Part shown: positions 24,974 to 33,828 of the stretch, piece by piece
Numbering within the stretch: the first letter of the stretch is position 1
How the letters are laid out: each line of letters begins with the position of its first letter
Source: Rhizobiales bacterium UBA1912
GTDB lineage: Bacteria; Pseudomonadota; Alphaproteobacteria; Rhizobiales; Devosiaceae
Assembly (NCBI GenBank): GCA_002337455.1
Contig: DDGC01000028.1
Span: 1 to 64,000, forward strand
Reading direction: 5' to 3'
Length of the DNA stretch: 64,000 nucleotides
Program-made: the position numbers and the translations under genes
The notes under the pieces: model-generated
Seen by the model: only the letters and a program-made list of their open reading frames with translations
What the model was told of the DNA's origin: nothing
The model's database searches: none

Positions 24974-26085
24974 ACAGAAGTCCTCGCCAGCTATTCGAGA
25001 GCCATGGTTCGGGGGAAATAGACGTTCTGGTGATCGGCGCGGGTCAAGCGGGTCTCGCAGCCGGTTATTACCTTGCCAGAACAGAGCTTTCATTCCTGAT
25101 CGTTGATCGCCACGCCCGCATCGGCGACAGTTGGCGCCGTCGCTACGATTCCATGACGTTGTTTACCCCGCGCGCATTCAGTTCGCTGCCTGGTCTTGCG
25201 CTCGACGGGGACCCGGACGGCTACCCAACGCGAGACGAGTTTGCGAACTATCTCGAAACCTACGCCAGCCAGTTCGACCTACGGGTGCATTCTGAAAATG
25301 GTGTGGCTCGGCTCGAACGCGGGGCTGATGAGCGGTTCACCGCGCAACTCGATGATGGCAGACACGTGGTCGCCAAGGCGGTAATCGTCGCGACGGGTGC
25401 GTTTCAGAAACCAATAATCCCAACGATTGCTGCCGGCTTCAACAATGCGGTCGCTCAACTGACACCGGAAAGTTATCACAATCCCGGTGATCTCCCGCCT
25501 GGCACGGTCCTTGTTGTCGGGGATGGAGCAAGCGGGCGCGACATCGCAGCTGAGCTGGCTTTGACCCATGACGTGCTGCTTGCGGTTGGGCGCAGCCGCC
25601 GACTCTTTCCAGAACGCATTCTCGGCAATAGTACATGGTGGTGGCTGCACACATTGGGCTTGATGAGAGCAAGGCCCGAATCCGCGATAGGACGCCTGAT
25701 GCGGCGCGCGGACCCCTTTCCTGACAGGGATCGCAGCCTTGACGACTTGGAACGAAGGGGCGTAGGCGTCGCAAAACGCTTGGTCTCTTCACAAGACCGC
25801 TTCGCATTCTTTGCCGATGGATCGAACCGGGTGGTCGATTCCGTCATCTGGTGCATTGGATATCGAGATGATAGCGCATGGCTCCAGATTCCAGGCAGTA
25901 CGCATCCCAACGGAAGCTTTATGCAAGAGGGCGGGCTAGCTCCAGTACCCGGCCTTTTTCATCTAGGTCGCCCATGGCAGCGGAATCGTGCTTCAGCCCT
26001 CGTGATGGGCGCAGGTGAAGATGCTTCCGTAGTTGTCGCCGCGTGTCTGAAATTTTGCGCCGGCCGCGACTATAGCATGACGTGA
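24970..26085 (+). CDS. Flavin-dependent monooxygenase-like protein (CzcO-like)
   Basis: A 371-residue flavoprotein: FAD-binding GAGQAGLAAGYYL near residues 18-30, a second dinucleotide motif VVGDGASGRDIAAEL near 180, and a C-terminal segment typical of the CzcO/YhhX-like monooxygenase group. Members are common near metal-resistance genes, but the substrate is not known. It is the last gene of the ATPase operon (overlap with lspA). The next element is an IS91-family insertion, which may have ended the operon. Confidence 0.85.
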   Translation: MNRSPRQLFESHGSGEIDVLVIGAGQAGLAAGYYLARTELSFLIVDRHARIGDSWRRRYDSMTLFTPRAFSSLPGLALDGDPDGYPTRDEFANYLETYASQFDLRVHSENGVARLERGADERFTAQLDDGRHVVAKAVIVATGAFQKPIIPTIAAGFNNAVAQLTPESYHNPGDLPPGTVLVVGDGASGRDIAAELALTHDVLLAVGRSRRLFPERILGNSTWWWLHTLGLMRARPESAIGRLMRRADPFPDRDRSLDDLERRGVGVAKRLVSSQDRFAFFADGSNRVVDSVIWCIGYRDDSAWLQIPGSTHPNGSFMQEGGLAPVPGLFHLGRPWQRNRASALVMGAGEDASVVVAACLKFCAGRDYSMT

Positions 26086-26300
26086 CTGCCCCTGTGATAG
26101 GTCGCGGATGACGTGGCCACCTGCAACGTCTGGTTTCAGGAGCGACGACCTGCCTAACTAACGTCCTGAATGGGGTCGACGCACGAACCCGCTTCGCGGG
26201 AGGGACGCGCGTGGTGAGACTTGATGGATTCGTCTGAGGCTCTGGGCAGCTAGAGGCTGGGGTCCGAACATGGAGTTCCTTTCAACAGGAGGAACTCACC

Positions 26301-27207
26301 ATGACGACCTATCAGGCCAATGCCCCGATCACACCGCTGCGTCAACGCATGCAGCAAGATATGGTGATGCGGGGCCTGGGCGCCCATACGCAGCAGGATT
26401 ATGTGCGGCACGTCCGGAACTTTGCTGCCTTCCTCGGGCGTCCTCCCGACAGCGCTACCGCCAAAGACATACGGCATTACCAACTGCATCAGCATGAGAC
26501 CGGTGTGGGTCCGGCGACGATCAACAGCACGGTTTCCGCGCTGCGCTTTCTGTTCACGGTGACGCTGAACCGGCGAGATCTGTCGCGCACTCTGGTGATC
26601 ACCCGCAATCCGCGCAAACTGCCCGACGTTCTGAGCGTGGAGGAAGCCGCACGTCTGCTCGAGGCGGCGCCGGGCATCAAGTACAAGGCCGCACTGGGGG
26701 TCGCTTATGGCGCGGGCCTGCGTGTCTCCGAGGTCGCGCATCTCAAGATCGACGATATCGACTCGACCCGCATGTTTGATCCGTGTCGAACAGGGCAAGG
26801 GACGCAAGGACCGCAACGCCATGCTCTCGCCGCAACTGCTGGAGCTTTTGCGTCTGTGGTGGCGCGAAGGAAAGCGGCGTGGCGTGATGCTGCCTCATGG
26901 CTGGCTGTTTCCAGGGCGTAGCCGCACGGATCCGATCTCATCACGACAGCTGCATCGCGCGGTGCAGGAAGCAGCCGAAGTGGCCGGGATCCATAAGCGT
27001 GTCAGTCCGCACACATTGCGGCACAGCTTCGCCACCCACCTTCTCGAAGATGGCACCGATATCCGCGTCATCCAGGTTTTGCTCGGACACAGCAAGCTCG
27101 AGACGACCGCGCTCTACGCCAAGGTGTCCACCCGAACGATCCACGCGGTCGCTGGCCCTCTTGATCGCCTGATGGCGCTTATGGAGGGCAAGTCGCCAGA
27201 GGGCTGA
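26301..27207 (+). pseudogene. Tyrosine recombinase of the IS91-type element, frameshifted
   Basis: Two frames make one recombinase. The first (from 26301) gives the N-terminal SAM-like domain and the start of the catalytic domain up to HLKIDDIDSTRM. The second, open through 27207, continues LIRVEQGKGRKDR with the catalytic LRHSFATHLLEDG, LLGHSK and Tyr in TALYAK. The break is an extra T in the TTT at 26774-26776 (CATGTTTGATCC where CATGTTGATCC would keep frame). This recombinase is the usual accessory gene before an IS91-family transposase. RBS AGGAGG before 26301. Error or true decay cannot be told apart here. Confidence 0.85.
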
Positions 27208-27210
27208 GCG

Positions 27211-28401
27211 GTGCGCGCCACCATCGAGGTCGCCGATATCTTCCGAGCGGCCGGGCCTGCCTATCGCGCTGCCCATGCCGGACACCTGAGCCTGGACCAG
27301 CTCAAGGTCATGTCCGCGATCGAGATCTGTCGCACCGCAGCTCTCGGCGGTCACGTCGAAGCCTGTTCTGACTGCGGTCATCAGCGGATCGCCTATAACT
27401 CCTGTCGCAACCGGCACTGCCCGCGGTGCCAGGGCGCCGCCGCACGCGCCTGGCTGGAAGCCCAGCAGGCCAACCTGCTGCCTGTGGGCTACTTCCACGT
27501 CGTGTTCACGCTGCCCGCCGAGATTGCGGAGATCGCCTTCCACAACAAGGCGCTGGTCTACGACCTGCTGTTCAAGGCGGCCTCCCAGACCATGCTGATC
27601 ATCGCGGCCGACCCAAAACATCTGGGCGCCCGCATCGGTATCACCGCGGTGCTCCACACGTGGGGTTCGGCCATGACCCACCATCCGCACATCCACATGA
27701 TCGTGCCCGGTGGCGGCCTCACACCGGCTGGGCAATGGATATCGTCGCGGCCGGCCTTCCTGCTGCCGGTGCGGGTGCTGGGCGCGCTGTTCCGGCGCCT
27801 GTTCCTGACCCGGCTGCTCGAACTCCATGGTGCTGGAAAGCTCGTCTTCTTCGGCAAGTTGGCGGGTCTCAGCGACCGGCGTGTCTTCCTGCGCCACCTT
27901 GCGCCGGTCCGAAGGAAGCGTTGGATTGTCTATGCCAAAGCGCCCTTCGCCGGACCCCAAGCCGTTCTCGCCTATCTCTCGCGCTACACCCACCGCGTGG
28001 CGATCTCGAACAGCCGCCTTATTGCCTTCGACCAGACCAGCGTCATCTTCCGCTACAAGAATTACCGCTGCTCCGGCGCCGACCGGCAGCAGGTCATGAC
28101 CATTGCCGCCGACGAGTTCATCCGCCGCTTTCTGCTGCATGTTTTGCCGCGCGGGTTCCACCGCATCCGGCACTACGGCCTGCTCGCTGGCAGCGCACGC
28201 AAGGCCAACATCGCCTATGCCCGCGAGCTTCTGAACGCCGCCCCGCCGCCTGATCAAACCACAGCCGAAGACCCGGCGGACGTTCGCCCACCATGCCCGT
28301 GCTGCGGCGGACGCATGATTGTCATCGAGATCTTCCAACGCTGGCGTCACCCCCGCGGACCGCCAAATACGATGGCAACGAACCGGGAGAATGCGCCATG
28401 A
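27211..28401 (+). CDS. IS91-family Y2 HUH transposase
   Basis: A 396-residue rolling-circle transposase with an N-terminal zinc-binding region (Cys52, Cys55, Cys65, Cys70, Cys73), the HUH motif in THHPHIHM (His160, His162) and the paired catalytic tyrosines Tyr255 and Tyr259 in YLSRYTHR. All catalytic residues are intact, so the element may still move if the recombinase is not needed. GTG start at 27211 is 3 bp after the recombinase stop. Confidence 0.93.
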   Translation: MRATIEVADIFRAAGPAYRAAHAGHLSLDQLKVMSAIEICRTAALGGHVEACSDCGHQRIAYNSCRNRHCPRCQGAAARAWLEAQQANLLPVGYFHVVFTLPAEIAEIAFHNKALVYDLLFKAASQTMLIIAADPKHLGARIGITAVLHTWGSAMTHHPHIHMIVPGGGLTPAGQWISSRPAFLLPVRVLGALFRRLFLTRLLELHGAGKLVFFGKLAGLSDRRVFLRHLAPVRRKRWIVYAKAPFAGPQAVLAYLSRYTHRVAISNSRLIAFDQTSVIFRYKNYRCSGADRQQVMTIAADEFIRRFLLHVLPRGFHRIRHYGLLAGSARKANIAYARELLNAAPPPDQTTAEDPADVRPPCPCCGGRMIVIEIFQRWRHPRGPPNTMATNRENAP

Positions 28402-29049
28402 CCCGGCATGGCTCGCTCAGCCATATGGCCTCTTCAAACCAGCGACGGCCAACGGGATGGCTTGCGCCATGCCGAATGGCGATCGCTCCCAGTCAGACAA
28501 GCGCACACCAGAACGCCTCAAAAAGCTCTGCTGTCCAGCCCGCAAAGAACGTCATCGACCCGATCGGGCCAATACACGCTTCTCAAGCTGCTCACCCCCT
28601 GGCAGCCCCAGAACACAAAACCCCATAGCTCAAAGCATGCCGACCGCGGGTTCCTGCATGAGGGGCTTTCGTACGCCTGCCGGCACCCGAAAACCTTCAC
28701 GACTGCGGAACGTCAGCTTTCCTCAATCTCTCGCCAAGACCGGACAGTCCGCTGACGGCCCAAGAACTGCCTTCGTCGTTTACGAATCGTTAGGGGGCGT
28801 CAGCACGGGTACGTGCAACGGTCTATGCCGAATTGCATGCCGCTGTGAGAATGTTCTGGATGTCTGGGAGGGGGGGTCACAGGCTTGCACCCCTGTGACC
28901 CAAATCTATGCGATGACACGCAATGGACGGTATCAAATATAACCGCTGGCACCGCACGACACAACACCTGTTGTCGCTCGCGCTGCACGTCTGGATATCC
29001 GTTGCTCCAGCAGACGTGTCCTGAGGGAGTAACGGGGGTGTCGAGGGAT
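28402..29049. other. Right flank of the IS91 element, gene-free
   Basis: About 650 bp without a credible gene. It holds repeat copy C (28704-28761) and a 10-bp-arm hairpin GGGTCACAGG / CCTGTGACCC (28874-28883 / 28892-28901). The IS91 right end is probably in the first part. Confidence 0.5.
28704..28761 (+). repeat. Dispersed ~58-bp repeat, copy C
   Basis: TGCGGAACGTCAGCTTTCCT with the AGACCGGACAGTCCG...ACGGCC continuation. It aligns well with copy B at 16985, and lies between the IS91 element and the Rep region. Confidence 0.5.
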
Positions 29050-29439
29050 CTATTGCCGACGTGTCACAGATGCCGGTGCCTTGGTTTTGTACCGCGGTGA
29101 AGTACCGTCCCGTGCAACATAAGGTAGGTAGCCGGACGTGCGGTGTGCACCCCGAGGGGCGAGGGCATCGCGAACGGCGACTTTTGTAGCGGCGGGATCG
29201 AAGTTGCTACGCTCGCACAGGATGTCGACAGCGACGGCGATGATCAACGCTGCATTGATGGGGGTCCAGCCGGGCTGGATGGCGTCCCGGTCCATGGTCA
29301 GGATCGCATATGATACGGCTTCCGTCACAGCGCTGTAGACCTGATGAGCTTCTGGCACGCCTTCCTCACGCCTGCGCTGCCTCTCGGCTCGCTTGCGTTC
29401 GCGGTCTTCTCTGCGTCTATCTGCGGCGGTCTTGCTCAT
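29050..29439 (-). CDS. Small basic protein of unknown function
   Basis: A 129-residue protein with a highly charged N-terminal helix (RRREDRERKRAERQRRREEG, likely coiled coil or nucleic-acid contact) and a helical domain after it (AHQVYSAVTEAVSYAILTMD). The start at MSKTAADRRR gives the most protein-like sequence, but there is no clear ribosome-binding site. It faces away from the Rep-like gene. Function unknown; perhaps a plasmid accessory gene. Confidence 0.45.
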   Translation of the reverse strand: MSKTAADRRREDRERKRAERQRRREEGVPEAHQVYSAVTEAVSYAILTMDRDAIQPGWTPINAALIIAVAVDILCERSNFDPAATKVAVRDALAPRGAHRTSGYLPYVARDGTSPRYKTKAPASVTRRQ

Positions 29440-30032
29440 GATCGCGATGCTGCAGCCCGGGGACGCAAGGGACAAGTCACGTGGATTGGGTGGACACGTC
29501 CGAAGAAACGTCCGCTGAGAAGGATCAGGATGGCACCCGATGGTGCAGGATGAACACCGACCCATGAACGCGACGCGATCGGCCCACAGCATCAAATCTG
29601 GCCCTTCTGCGATAAGGCGCAGGTTGGGGTGGCCGACAAGGAGGAGGCAAAGAACTGTGAGCCGCAGCTTCGCTTGTCCATCCTGTTGAATCCGAACTCA
29701 GGATTCGGGACCCTGAGATGCGCAGCTCTTGCTGCGCCATATCCGCGCGTTAGCGCGTGGCGGCTATGATTCTAAAAATCGAAAGGCGGGACTCGCTACC
29801 CCACATTGCTTCCGCGCCTTGTGTCGCGAGACCCTATTGTGCTGCATGCTACGCTCCGCGCGGCTCCCGCGCGCGGGGCTCACAGTGCCGTTGAAACCGT
29901 AGTATATATATACCTTATAAGGTAACCCGGTGGGTCAGACAATTAACCCCGGCGCGGATCGCAATCCCTTGCCTGGACACATGTAGTGTCAATCTCCATC
30001 TTGGCTAATGTATTATTTTGCGGGTGATATCC
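29440..30032. other. Structured non-coding region upstream of the Rep-like gene (possible origin)
   Basis: About 590 bp with no gene. Three hairpins follow each other: CTCAGG/CCTGAG (29697-29702 / 29712-29717), GCGCAGC/GCTGCGC (29720-29726 / 29731-29737) and CGCGC/GCGCG near 29744-29757. Further on is an AT-rich run (GTAGTATATATATACC) with the 14-bp palindrome TACCTTATAAGGTA (29911-29924). An AT-rich palindrome directly before a replication initiator gene is what a plasmid origin could look like, but I see no clear iterons. Confidence 0.45.
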
Positions 30033-30848
30033 ATGCGTACCACGAATAGCCGTTTTCAGCCGACCGATGCGGTCCTCGACATCCCACTGCCGCTTGCCGA
30101 GACGTTGTACCCTTCGGACCTCACCGCGTCCCAGCTGCGGGCCGCCATCGTGATGCTATCGCGGGTGAACGCAGACGGTCGGTTCGAGATATTGAAGACG
30201 CAGCTTGAGGCGGCTGCCGAGCTTCGCATCGACAACGGTACGCGCTTCCTAGCCCCGATTATCGACTCTCTCATCGGCGGCCTGAGTGGCGACCCAGAGC
30301 CATGGTTCGACGACGTCGAGTACAAGCCCGGCATCAGGCGACAGACAGCCGGCATCATCACCGGCACGCTCTCATCGTACGGTCACTATCACATGCGGCT
30401 CGACCGGGGCTTCGTCCCGATCCGCGTCGACGAATTCCGCTCTTACTCATCGGTGCACGCCATCCTTTTGCGGTTGCGCGTGGGCGCATGGTTTCACCGG
30501 CAGGCCGGCGTTAAGCAGATCAAGATACGCATGCAATCCGAAGACGTGTATGCTATTTTTGGTGACTATTGCCGGACGGCCCGTCGGCAGCGCCCAGATG
30601 GAGATTTCGAGATCACGCTGGGCCGCTTGCTGCAAGCCGTGCTGGTGCCAGCCGCAGAGCAGATCAATGCCGTATGTAACGACTATTCCGTTGGTCTGTC
30701 AGCGCGTCGGAAAGCGGTAGGTGCCGTGGGTCGCGCCCTGCAGCATGTCGACATCGTGGTGAACAGGCTGGAAGACCGCGCGACGCTAAAAGATCTCGTT
30801 AAAGCGAGCCGTTATCGAGACCGCGTCCAGAAGCTGAAAAGGGTCTGA
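30033..30848 (+). CDS. Putative plasmid replication initiator (Rep_3-like winged helix)
   Basis: A 271-residue protein. The pattern fits two winged-helix halves: LTASQLRAAIVMLSRV and a strand-rich hairpin, then GHYHMRLDRGFVPI followed by SSVHAILLRLRVGAWF, similar to the Rep_3 segment where the chain meets the iteron DNA. The basic C-terminus (RYRDRVQKLKRV) suits DNA binding. The start ATG 30033 follows GGGTGATATCC; TTG 30018 is possible. The structured DNA just upstream supports a Rep-origin pair. Similarity is judged by eye, so confidence is moderate. Confidence 0.5.
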   Translation: MRTTNSRFQPTDAVLDIPLPLAETLYPSDLTASQLRAAIVMLSRVNADGRFEILKTQLEAAAELRIDNGTRFLAPIIDSLIGGLSGDPEPWFDDVEYKPGIRRQTAGIITGTLSSYGHYHMRLDRGFVPIRVDEFRSYSSVHAILLRLRVGAWFHRQAGVKQIKIRMQSEDVYAIFGDYCRTARRQRPDGDFEITLGRLLQAVLVPAAEQINAVCNDYSVGLSARRKAVGAVGRALQHVDIVVNRLEDRATLKDLVKASRYRDRVQKLKRV

Positions 30849-30923
30849 TATCGGGCTTTCTATCAATCGGGCACACCATTTCTTGGCACCATCGTGCTAC
30901 ACCAGACGCCAGGAGAAAAACTT

Positions 30924-31163
30924 ATGTTCAAGGCAGACTCAGACGACTTTGTAATCGCCATGGTGATGGCACGCCGGGCCGGTAACGCTCAGGCAGCCCA
31001 GCACCGACAGGCAAGCCGCGATGCCGCCACCAAAGCGCGGCTCACAAGCGCATTGAGCGCGAGCAAGCGCCGCGTCCATGCGCTCGAAAGTGAACTCGCG
31101 CTCGAAAAGGGCCGCAGGCTGCAGCAGCAGCTGCTCGCGACCCGTCGTCGCCTGTTCTCATAA
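30924..31163 (+). CDS. Small coiled-coil protein of unknown function
   Basis: A 79-residue basic protein that is nearly all helix, with a heptad-like stretch (SASKRRVHALESELALEKGR). Good ribosome-binding site AGGAG before ATG 30924. It follows the Rep-like gene by 75 bp on the same strand. I do not recognise it; a small partner for plasmid maintenance is possible. Confidence 0.6.
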   Translation: MFKADSDDFVIAMVMARRAGNAQAAQHRQASRDAATKARLTSALSASKRRVHALESELALEKGRRLQQQLLATRRRLFS

Positions 31164-31165
31164 AG

Positions 31166-31195
31166 AAAAAAGGGCGGGATCGCTCCCGCCCACCG
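31166..31195 (-). terminator. Rho-independent terminator of the 31.2-31.7 kb gene
   Basis: Read leftward: GGGCGGGA-GCGA-TCCCGCCC followed by TTTTTT. It ends the minus-strand gene and separates it from the convergent plus-strand gene. Confidence 0.85.
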
Positions 31196-31693
31196 TCACG
31201 CATACGCGTCAAGCCACTCGTTCGTAGTTCGTCGCCGCTGTTCGCCCTTCGGCTTGAGCTCACGATCCCTTTCGATCACTTCGACATAAGCAGCAATCGA
31301 TTCGCGATCGTACGCGAGCAAGCCACGTATCGATCGCACCTGCCGCATATGAGCTGATAGCTGCTCATCCGTCGCCCCGATGACAAGCATCAGCATCGAT
31401 GTCGGCATCGCGGACAGCCATTTCACATTATCTTCCCCGATAGCAGCCAAGGTCTCAGGACTTGGCACGCCCCCGCGATGCAAGGCATCGGCAGCCGACC
31501 TGAGCTGATCGTATCCCCGATCTGGTGCGACGCCGCGATCCTCCAGGACCTCCTCATACTCCGGCATCGGCGCCATGGGCATGCCCCCGCCGCCGAGCTT
31601 CATAACCAGCCGGCCAGTCTCATCTCGGACCCAGCGCAATGCGCTCATCGCCGCCGCGAAGACCTTCATAACTATTCGAAAAAACGCGCGCAT
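31196..31693 (-). CDS. Protein of unknown function with N-terminal membrane helix
   Basis: 165 residues: a hydrophobic N-terminus (MRAFFRIVMKVFAAAMSAL), then a Gly/Met/Pro-rich linker (GGGGMPMAPMP) and a soluble helical domain (PTSMLMLVIGATDEQLSAHM). Start ATG 31693 was chosen because TGGAGG stands 7 bp upstream; the earlier ATG at 31705 overlaps this site. It ends at a strong terminator. Family not recognised. Confidence 0.6.
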   Translation of the reverse strand: MRAFFRIVMKVFAAAMSALRWVRDETGRLVMKLGGGGMPMAPMPEYEEVLEDRGVAPDRGYDQLRSAADALHRGGVPSPETLAAIGEDNVKWLSAMPTSMLMLVIGATDEQLSAHMRQVRSIRGLLAYDRESIAAYVEVIERDRELKPKGEQRRRTTNEWLDAYA

Positions 31694-32022
31694 CGAAACC
31701 TCCATCGTTTGCACAACGATTCGTTTTCGCTTGGATCCCTGAAAGCCACCAGCCACGCCTATTCACCTTTGCCACTTCTATACTCGGTGGAAGCCGTCCC
31801 GCTTTCTCATCCATCAGCTGACCACAATCGGCGTGGGACGCATTCAACATCTAATGTGATTAGACGTGTGAGCAATTGCTGGTGCCGGCTTGGGCGCATC
31901 CGCTGGCGGAGGGTCTCAGGTTGCTTGAGTTCGAGAGTCCAAAAGAAAATCCTGCGAGAACGCGTGTGACTTTCATGCCCTCGAGGCATCCTCCTGCAAT
32001 CGTCAACCAAAGGAGGTGCCTG
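31694..32022. other. Divergent promoter gap
   Basis: About 330 bp between two divergent genes of unknown function. No gene seen. AT-rich pockets near 31750-31870 are likely promoters, but I cannot define them. Confidence 0.4.
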
Positions 32023-32325
32023 ATGACCCGCACCCATGCCGAAACCATGGAGATCGCCGAGCTCGCGCAGCGCATCGGCTACGAACACCCACCCGAAAGC
32101 CTCGAGCCGACGGGTCTGATGTGGGAAGACCCGACCTGGGACGAACTCGTCGACTTCTTCAGGGCGAATACGGACAGCTGGCAGAACGCAATCAGGGTGT
32201 ACTGCGCGACCCGATATGGCCACTCGCTCGAGCGAGTGACCATGCACGCGGACAGCTGGTTCGTCAGCGTGGGCAAGCGGCTCGAGCTCGAGGAAGACCC
32301 TGCAGCCATCGTGAATTTCAACTGA
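32023..32325 (+). CDS. Small acidic protein of unknown function
   Basis: 100 residues, acidic, with no known motif (MTRTHAETMEIAELAQRIGY at the start, ending DPAAIVNFN). The perfect AAAGGAGG ribosome-binding site before ATG 32023 and the short distance (13 bp) to the following phosphoesterase gene make it a real gene of that operon. Function unknown. Confidence 0.7.
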   Translation: MTRTHAETMEIAELAQRIGYEHPPESLEPTGLMWEDPTWDELVDFFRANTDSWQNAIRVYCATRYGHSLERVTMHADSWFVSVGKRLELEEDPAAIVNFN

Positions 32326-32338
32326 GAGGCATGGATTG

Positions 32339-32911
32339 ATGTCGAACGTCTACTTCACTGCCGACACCCATTTCGGCCACAAGTCCATTCTCGCTATGTG
32401 CAGCCGCCCTTTCGAGACAATTGACGATCACGACCGGGCGCTCATCGACAACTGGAATTCAATCGTCGGAAAGGACGACACGGTCTGGCATCTCGGCGAC
32501 TTCGCATATCGGTGCTCGCCGCAGCAGAGCCGCCGGATCTTCAACGATTTGAACGGCGAAAAGCACCTCATTTTAGGCAACCACGACTTCAAAAATGAGA
32601 CCCGGAAGCTGTCCTGGGCATCGATTTCGGAGCTGACGGAAGTCAATCTCGGCGGCCAAATTTTCGTGTTGTGCCATTATGGACTTCGCAGTTGGCGCAA
32701 TATGCGCCGCGGGTCCATCCAGCTCTTCGGGCACTCCCACGGCAGGTTGCCGGGGACGAGCCAATGCATCGATGTCGGCGTCGATAATTTCAACTATCGA
32801 CCCGTGTCCGCCGCCGAGATTCGTGCGCGGCTTGCAGGTCTGCCGAAGCTCGTTTTCCTCGACGGGACTGATGATGAGCCAGCGATGACGTTGCCGACCA
32901 CAGGCCGTTGA
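32339..32911 (+). CDS. Calcineurin-like metallophosphoesterase, first of two
   Basis: 190 residues with the full dimetal motif set: ADTHFGH near 8-14, HLGDFAY near 51, GNHD near 81, CHYGLRSW near 112, and GHSH near 131. The size and FGH/GHSH forms match small phage and plasmid phosphoesterases of the Mre11-like superfamily, whose substrates vary from RNA ends to cyclic nucleotides. First of a pair in one operon with the next gene. If it hydrolyses cyclic nucleotides, it could interfere with CBASS-like signalling; that is speculation. Confidence 0.88.
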   Translation: MSNVYFTADTHFGHKSILAMCSRPFETIDDHDRALIDNWNSIVGKDDTVWHLGDFAYRCSPQQSRRIFNDLNGEKHLILGNHDFKNETRKLSWASISELTEVNLGGQIFVLCHYGLRSWRNMRRGSIQLFGHSHGRLPGTSQCIDVGVDNFNYRPVSAAEIRARLAGLPKLVFLDGTDDEPAMTLPTTGR

Positions 32912-32974
32912 AACAAAAGGATTTACCCACTCAACAAACCTCCGGTCGCTTGTGCGGGTAAAAGGGTGAATGAA

Positions 32975-33736
32975 ATGAAAATCTGGACGCTCTCCGACCT
33001 CCACATCGATAGCAACCACACCGACGACCTCGACCTGGGCGCGCACCCCGATTGTGACGCGATCATCATGTCGGGCGACCTCTGCGACGGAGGGTACACG
33101 GACCCCAGCGAATGGCTCCTGTCCGAATTCTTCGATGACGAGCGAGCCAAGCTTCTTTTTGTCGCCGGAAATCACGAAGCTTATGGCCAAGGATTGGATC
33201 TCGTTCCCGATTACCTGACCCGATTGGCCGACAGGACCGGCATTCAAATCCTTCACCGATCCATCATCGAAATCGCGGGCCAAAGATTCGTCGGCGCGCC
33301 TTTGTGGTCTGATTTCTCGCCGCGCTTGGACGAGCACTGGTCCGACAAAGGCGATTTCGCAGCCGTGCCGGATCTCACCCCTGATTCATGGCGCGCGGAG
33401 CACCGCTGCGACCGCACGTGGCTCGAGGATGTTATCCAGGCTGGTGATGTGGTCATCACCCACCATGCGCCGAGCTTCGAGGGACTTGCGACCGAAATGC
33501 AGCAGAACATTCAAATGAGGATGCTGTCATCGGGCTATTACACCGACCTCGAAGACCTCATCGTCGACCGAGCGCCGGCCTTGTGGGTGCATGGCCACAC
33601 ACACGTCACGCGCAAGTATGCCGTGGGCGCCACCAGGATGGTCACGAACGCCCGGGGCAGGGGCCGCAATTACAATTTCGATCCCGGCTTGGTCGTCGAA
33701 ATCGACACGTACGCGCCGCCGCCACCGGGTCTATAA
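32975..33736 (+). CDS. Calcineurin-like metallophosphoesterase, second of two
   Basis: 253 residues with the motif set SDLHIDS, SGDLCDGG, AGNHEAYG, THHAPS and HGHTHVTR. It is more like the larger YkuE/Icc-type group than the neighbour, so the two are not a recent duplication. Start ATG 32975 has AAAGGG 8 bp upstream; GTG 32966 is possible. A rho-independent terminator directly follows the stop. Two distinct phosphoesterases in one small element is unusual. Confidence 0.88.
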   Translation: MKIWTLSDLHIDSNHTDDLDLGAHPDCDAIIMSGDLCDGGYTDPSEWLLSEFFDDERAKLLFVAGNHEAYGQGLDLVPDYLTRLADRTGIQILHRSIIEIAGQRFVGAPLWSDFSPRLDEHWSDKGDFAAVPDLTPDSWRAEHRCDRTWLEDVIQAGDVVITHHAPSFEGLATEMQQNIQMRMLSSGYYTDLEDLIVDRAPALWVHGHTHVTRKYAVGATRMVTNARGRGRNYNFDPGLVVEIDTYAPPPPGL

Positions 33737-33768
33737 CCAAGTGAACTCAGGTTTACTTGGCTTTTCTT
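33737..33768 (+). terminator. Terminator after the second phosphoesterase
   Basis: CCAAGTGAAC-TCAG-GTTTACTTGG followed by CTTTTCTT. Nearly the same sequence, inverted, ends the integrase gene at 34205-34234. Confidence 0.8.
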
Positions 33769-33828
33769 ACATCGGTTCTGGTGGACAAAATTGCACACAC
33801 ATTGCGATTTGGTGTGCGTGTTTGACCA

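Larger units (their letters stand above)
26301..28401 (+). mobile_element. IS91-family insertion element (core)
   Basis: The core is the recombinase plus the HUH transposase. IS91-type elements move by rolling-circle transposition without terminal repeats or target duplications, so I could not set the ends. Candidate flanks are 26086-26300 on the left and 28402-28700 on the right. Confidence 0.8.

Noticed and set aside
26770..26780. Programmed frameshift in the IS91 recombinase
   Set aside because: No slippery heptamer or following stem is visible; a single extra T explains it.
26941..28350. Long minus-strand open frame opposite the IS91 transposase
   Set aside because: Shadow frame; the transposase on the plus strand has intact HUH and Tyr motifs.
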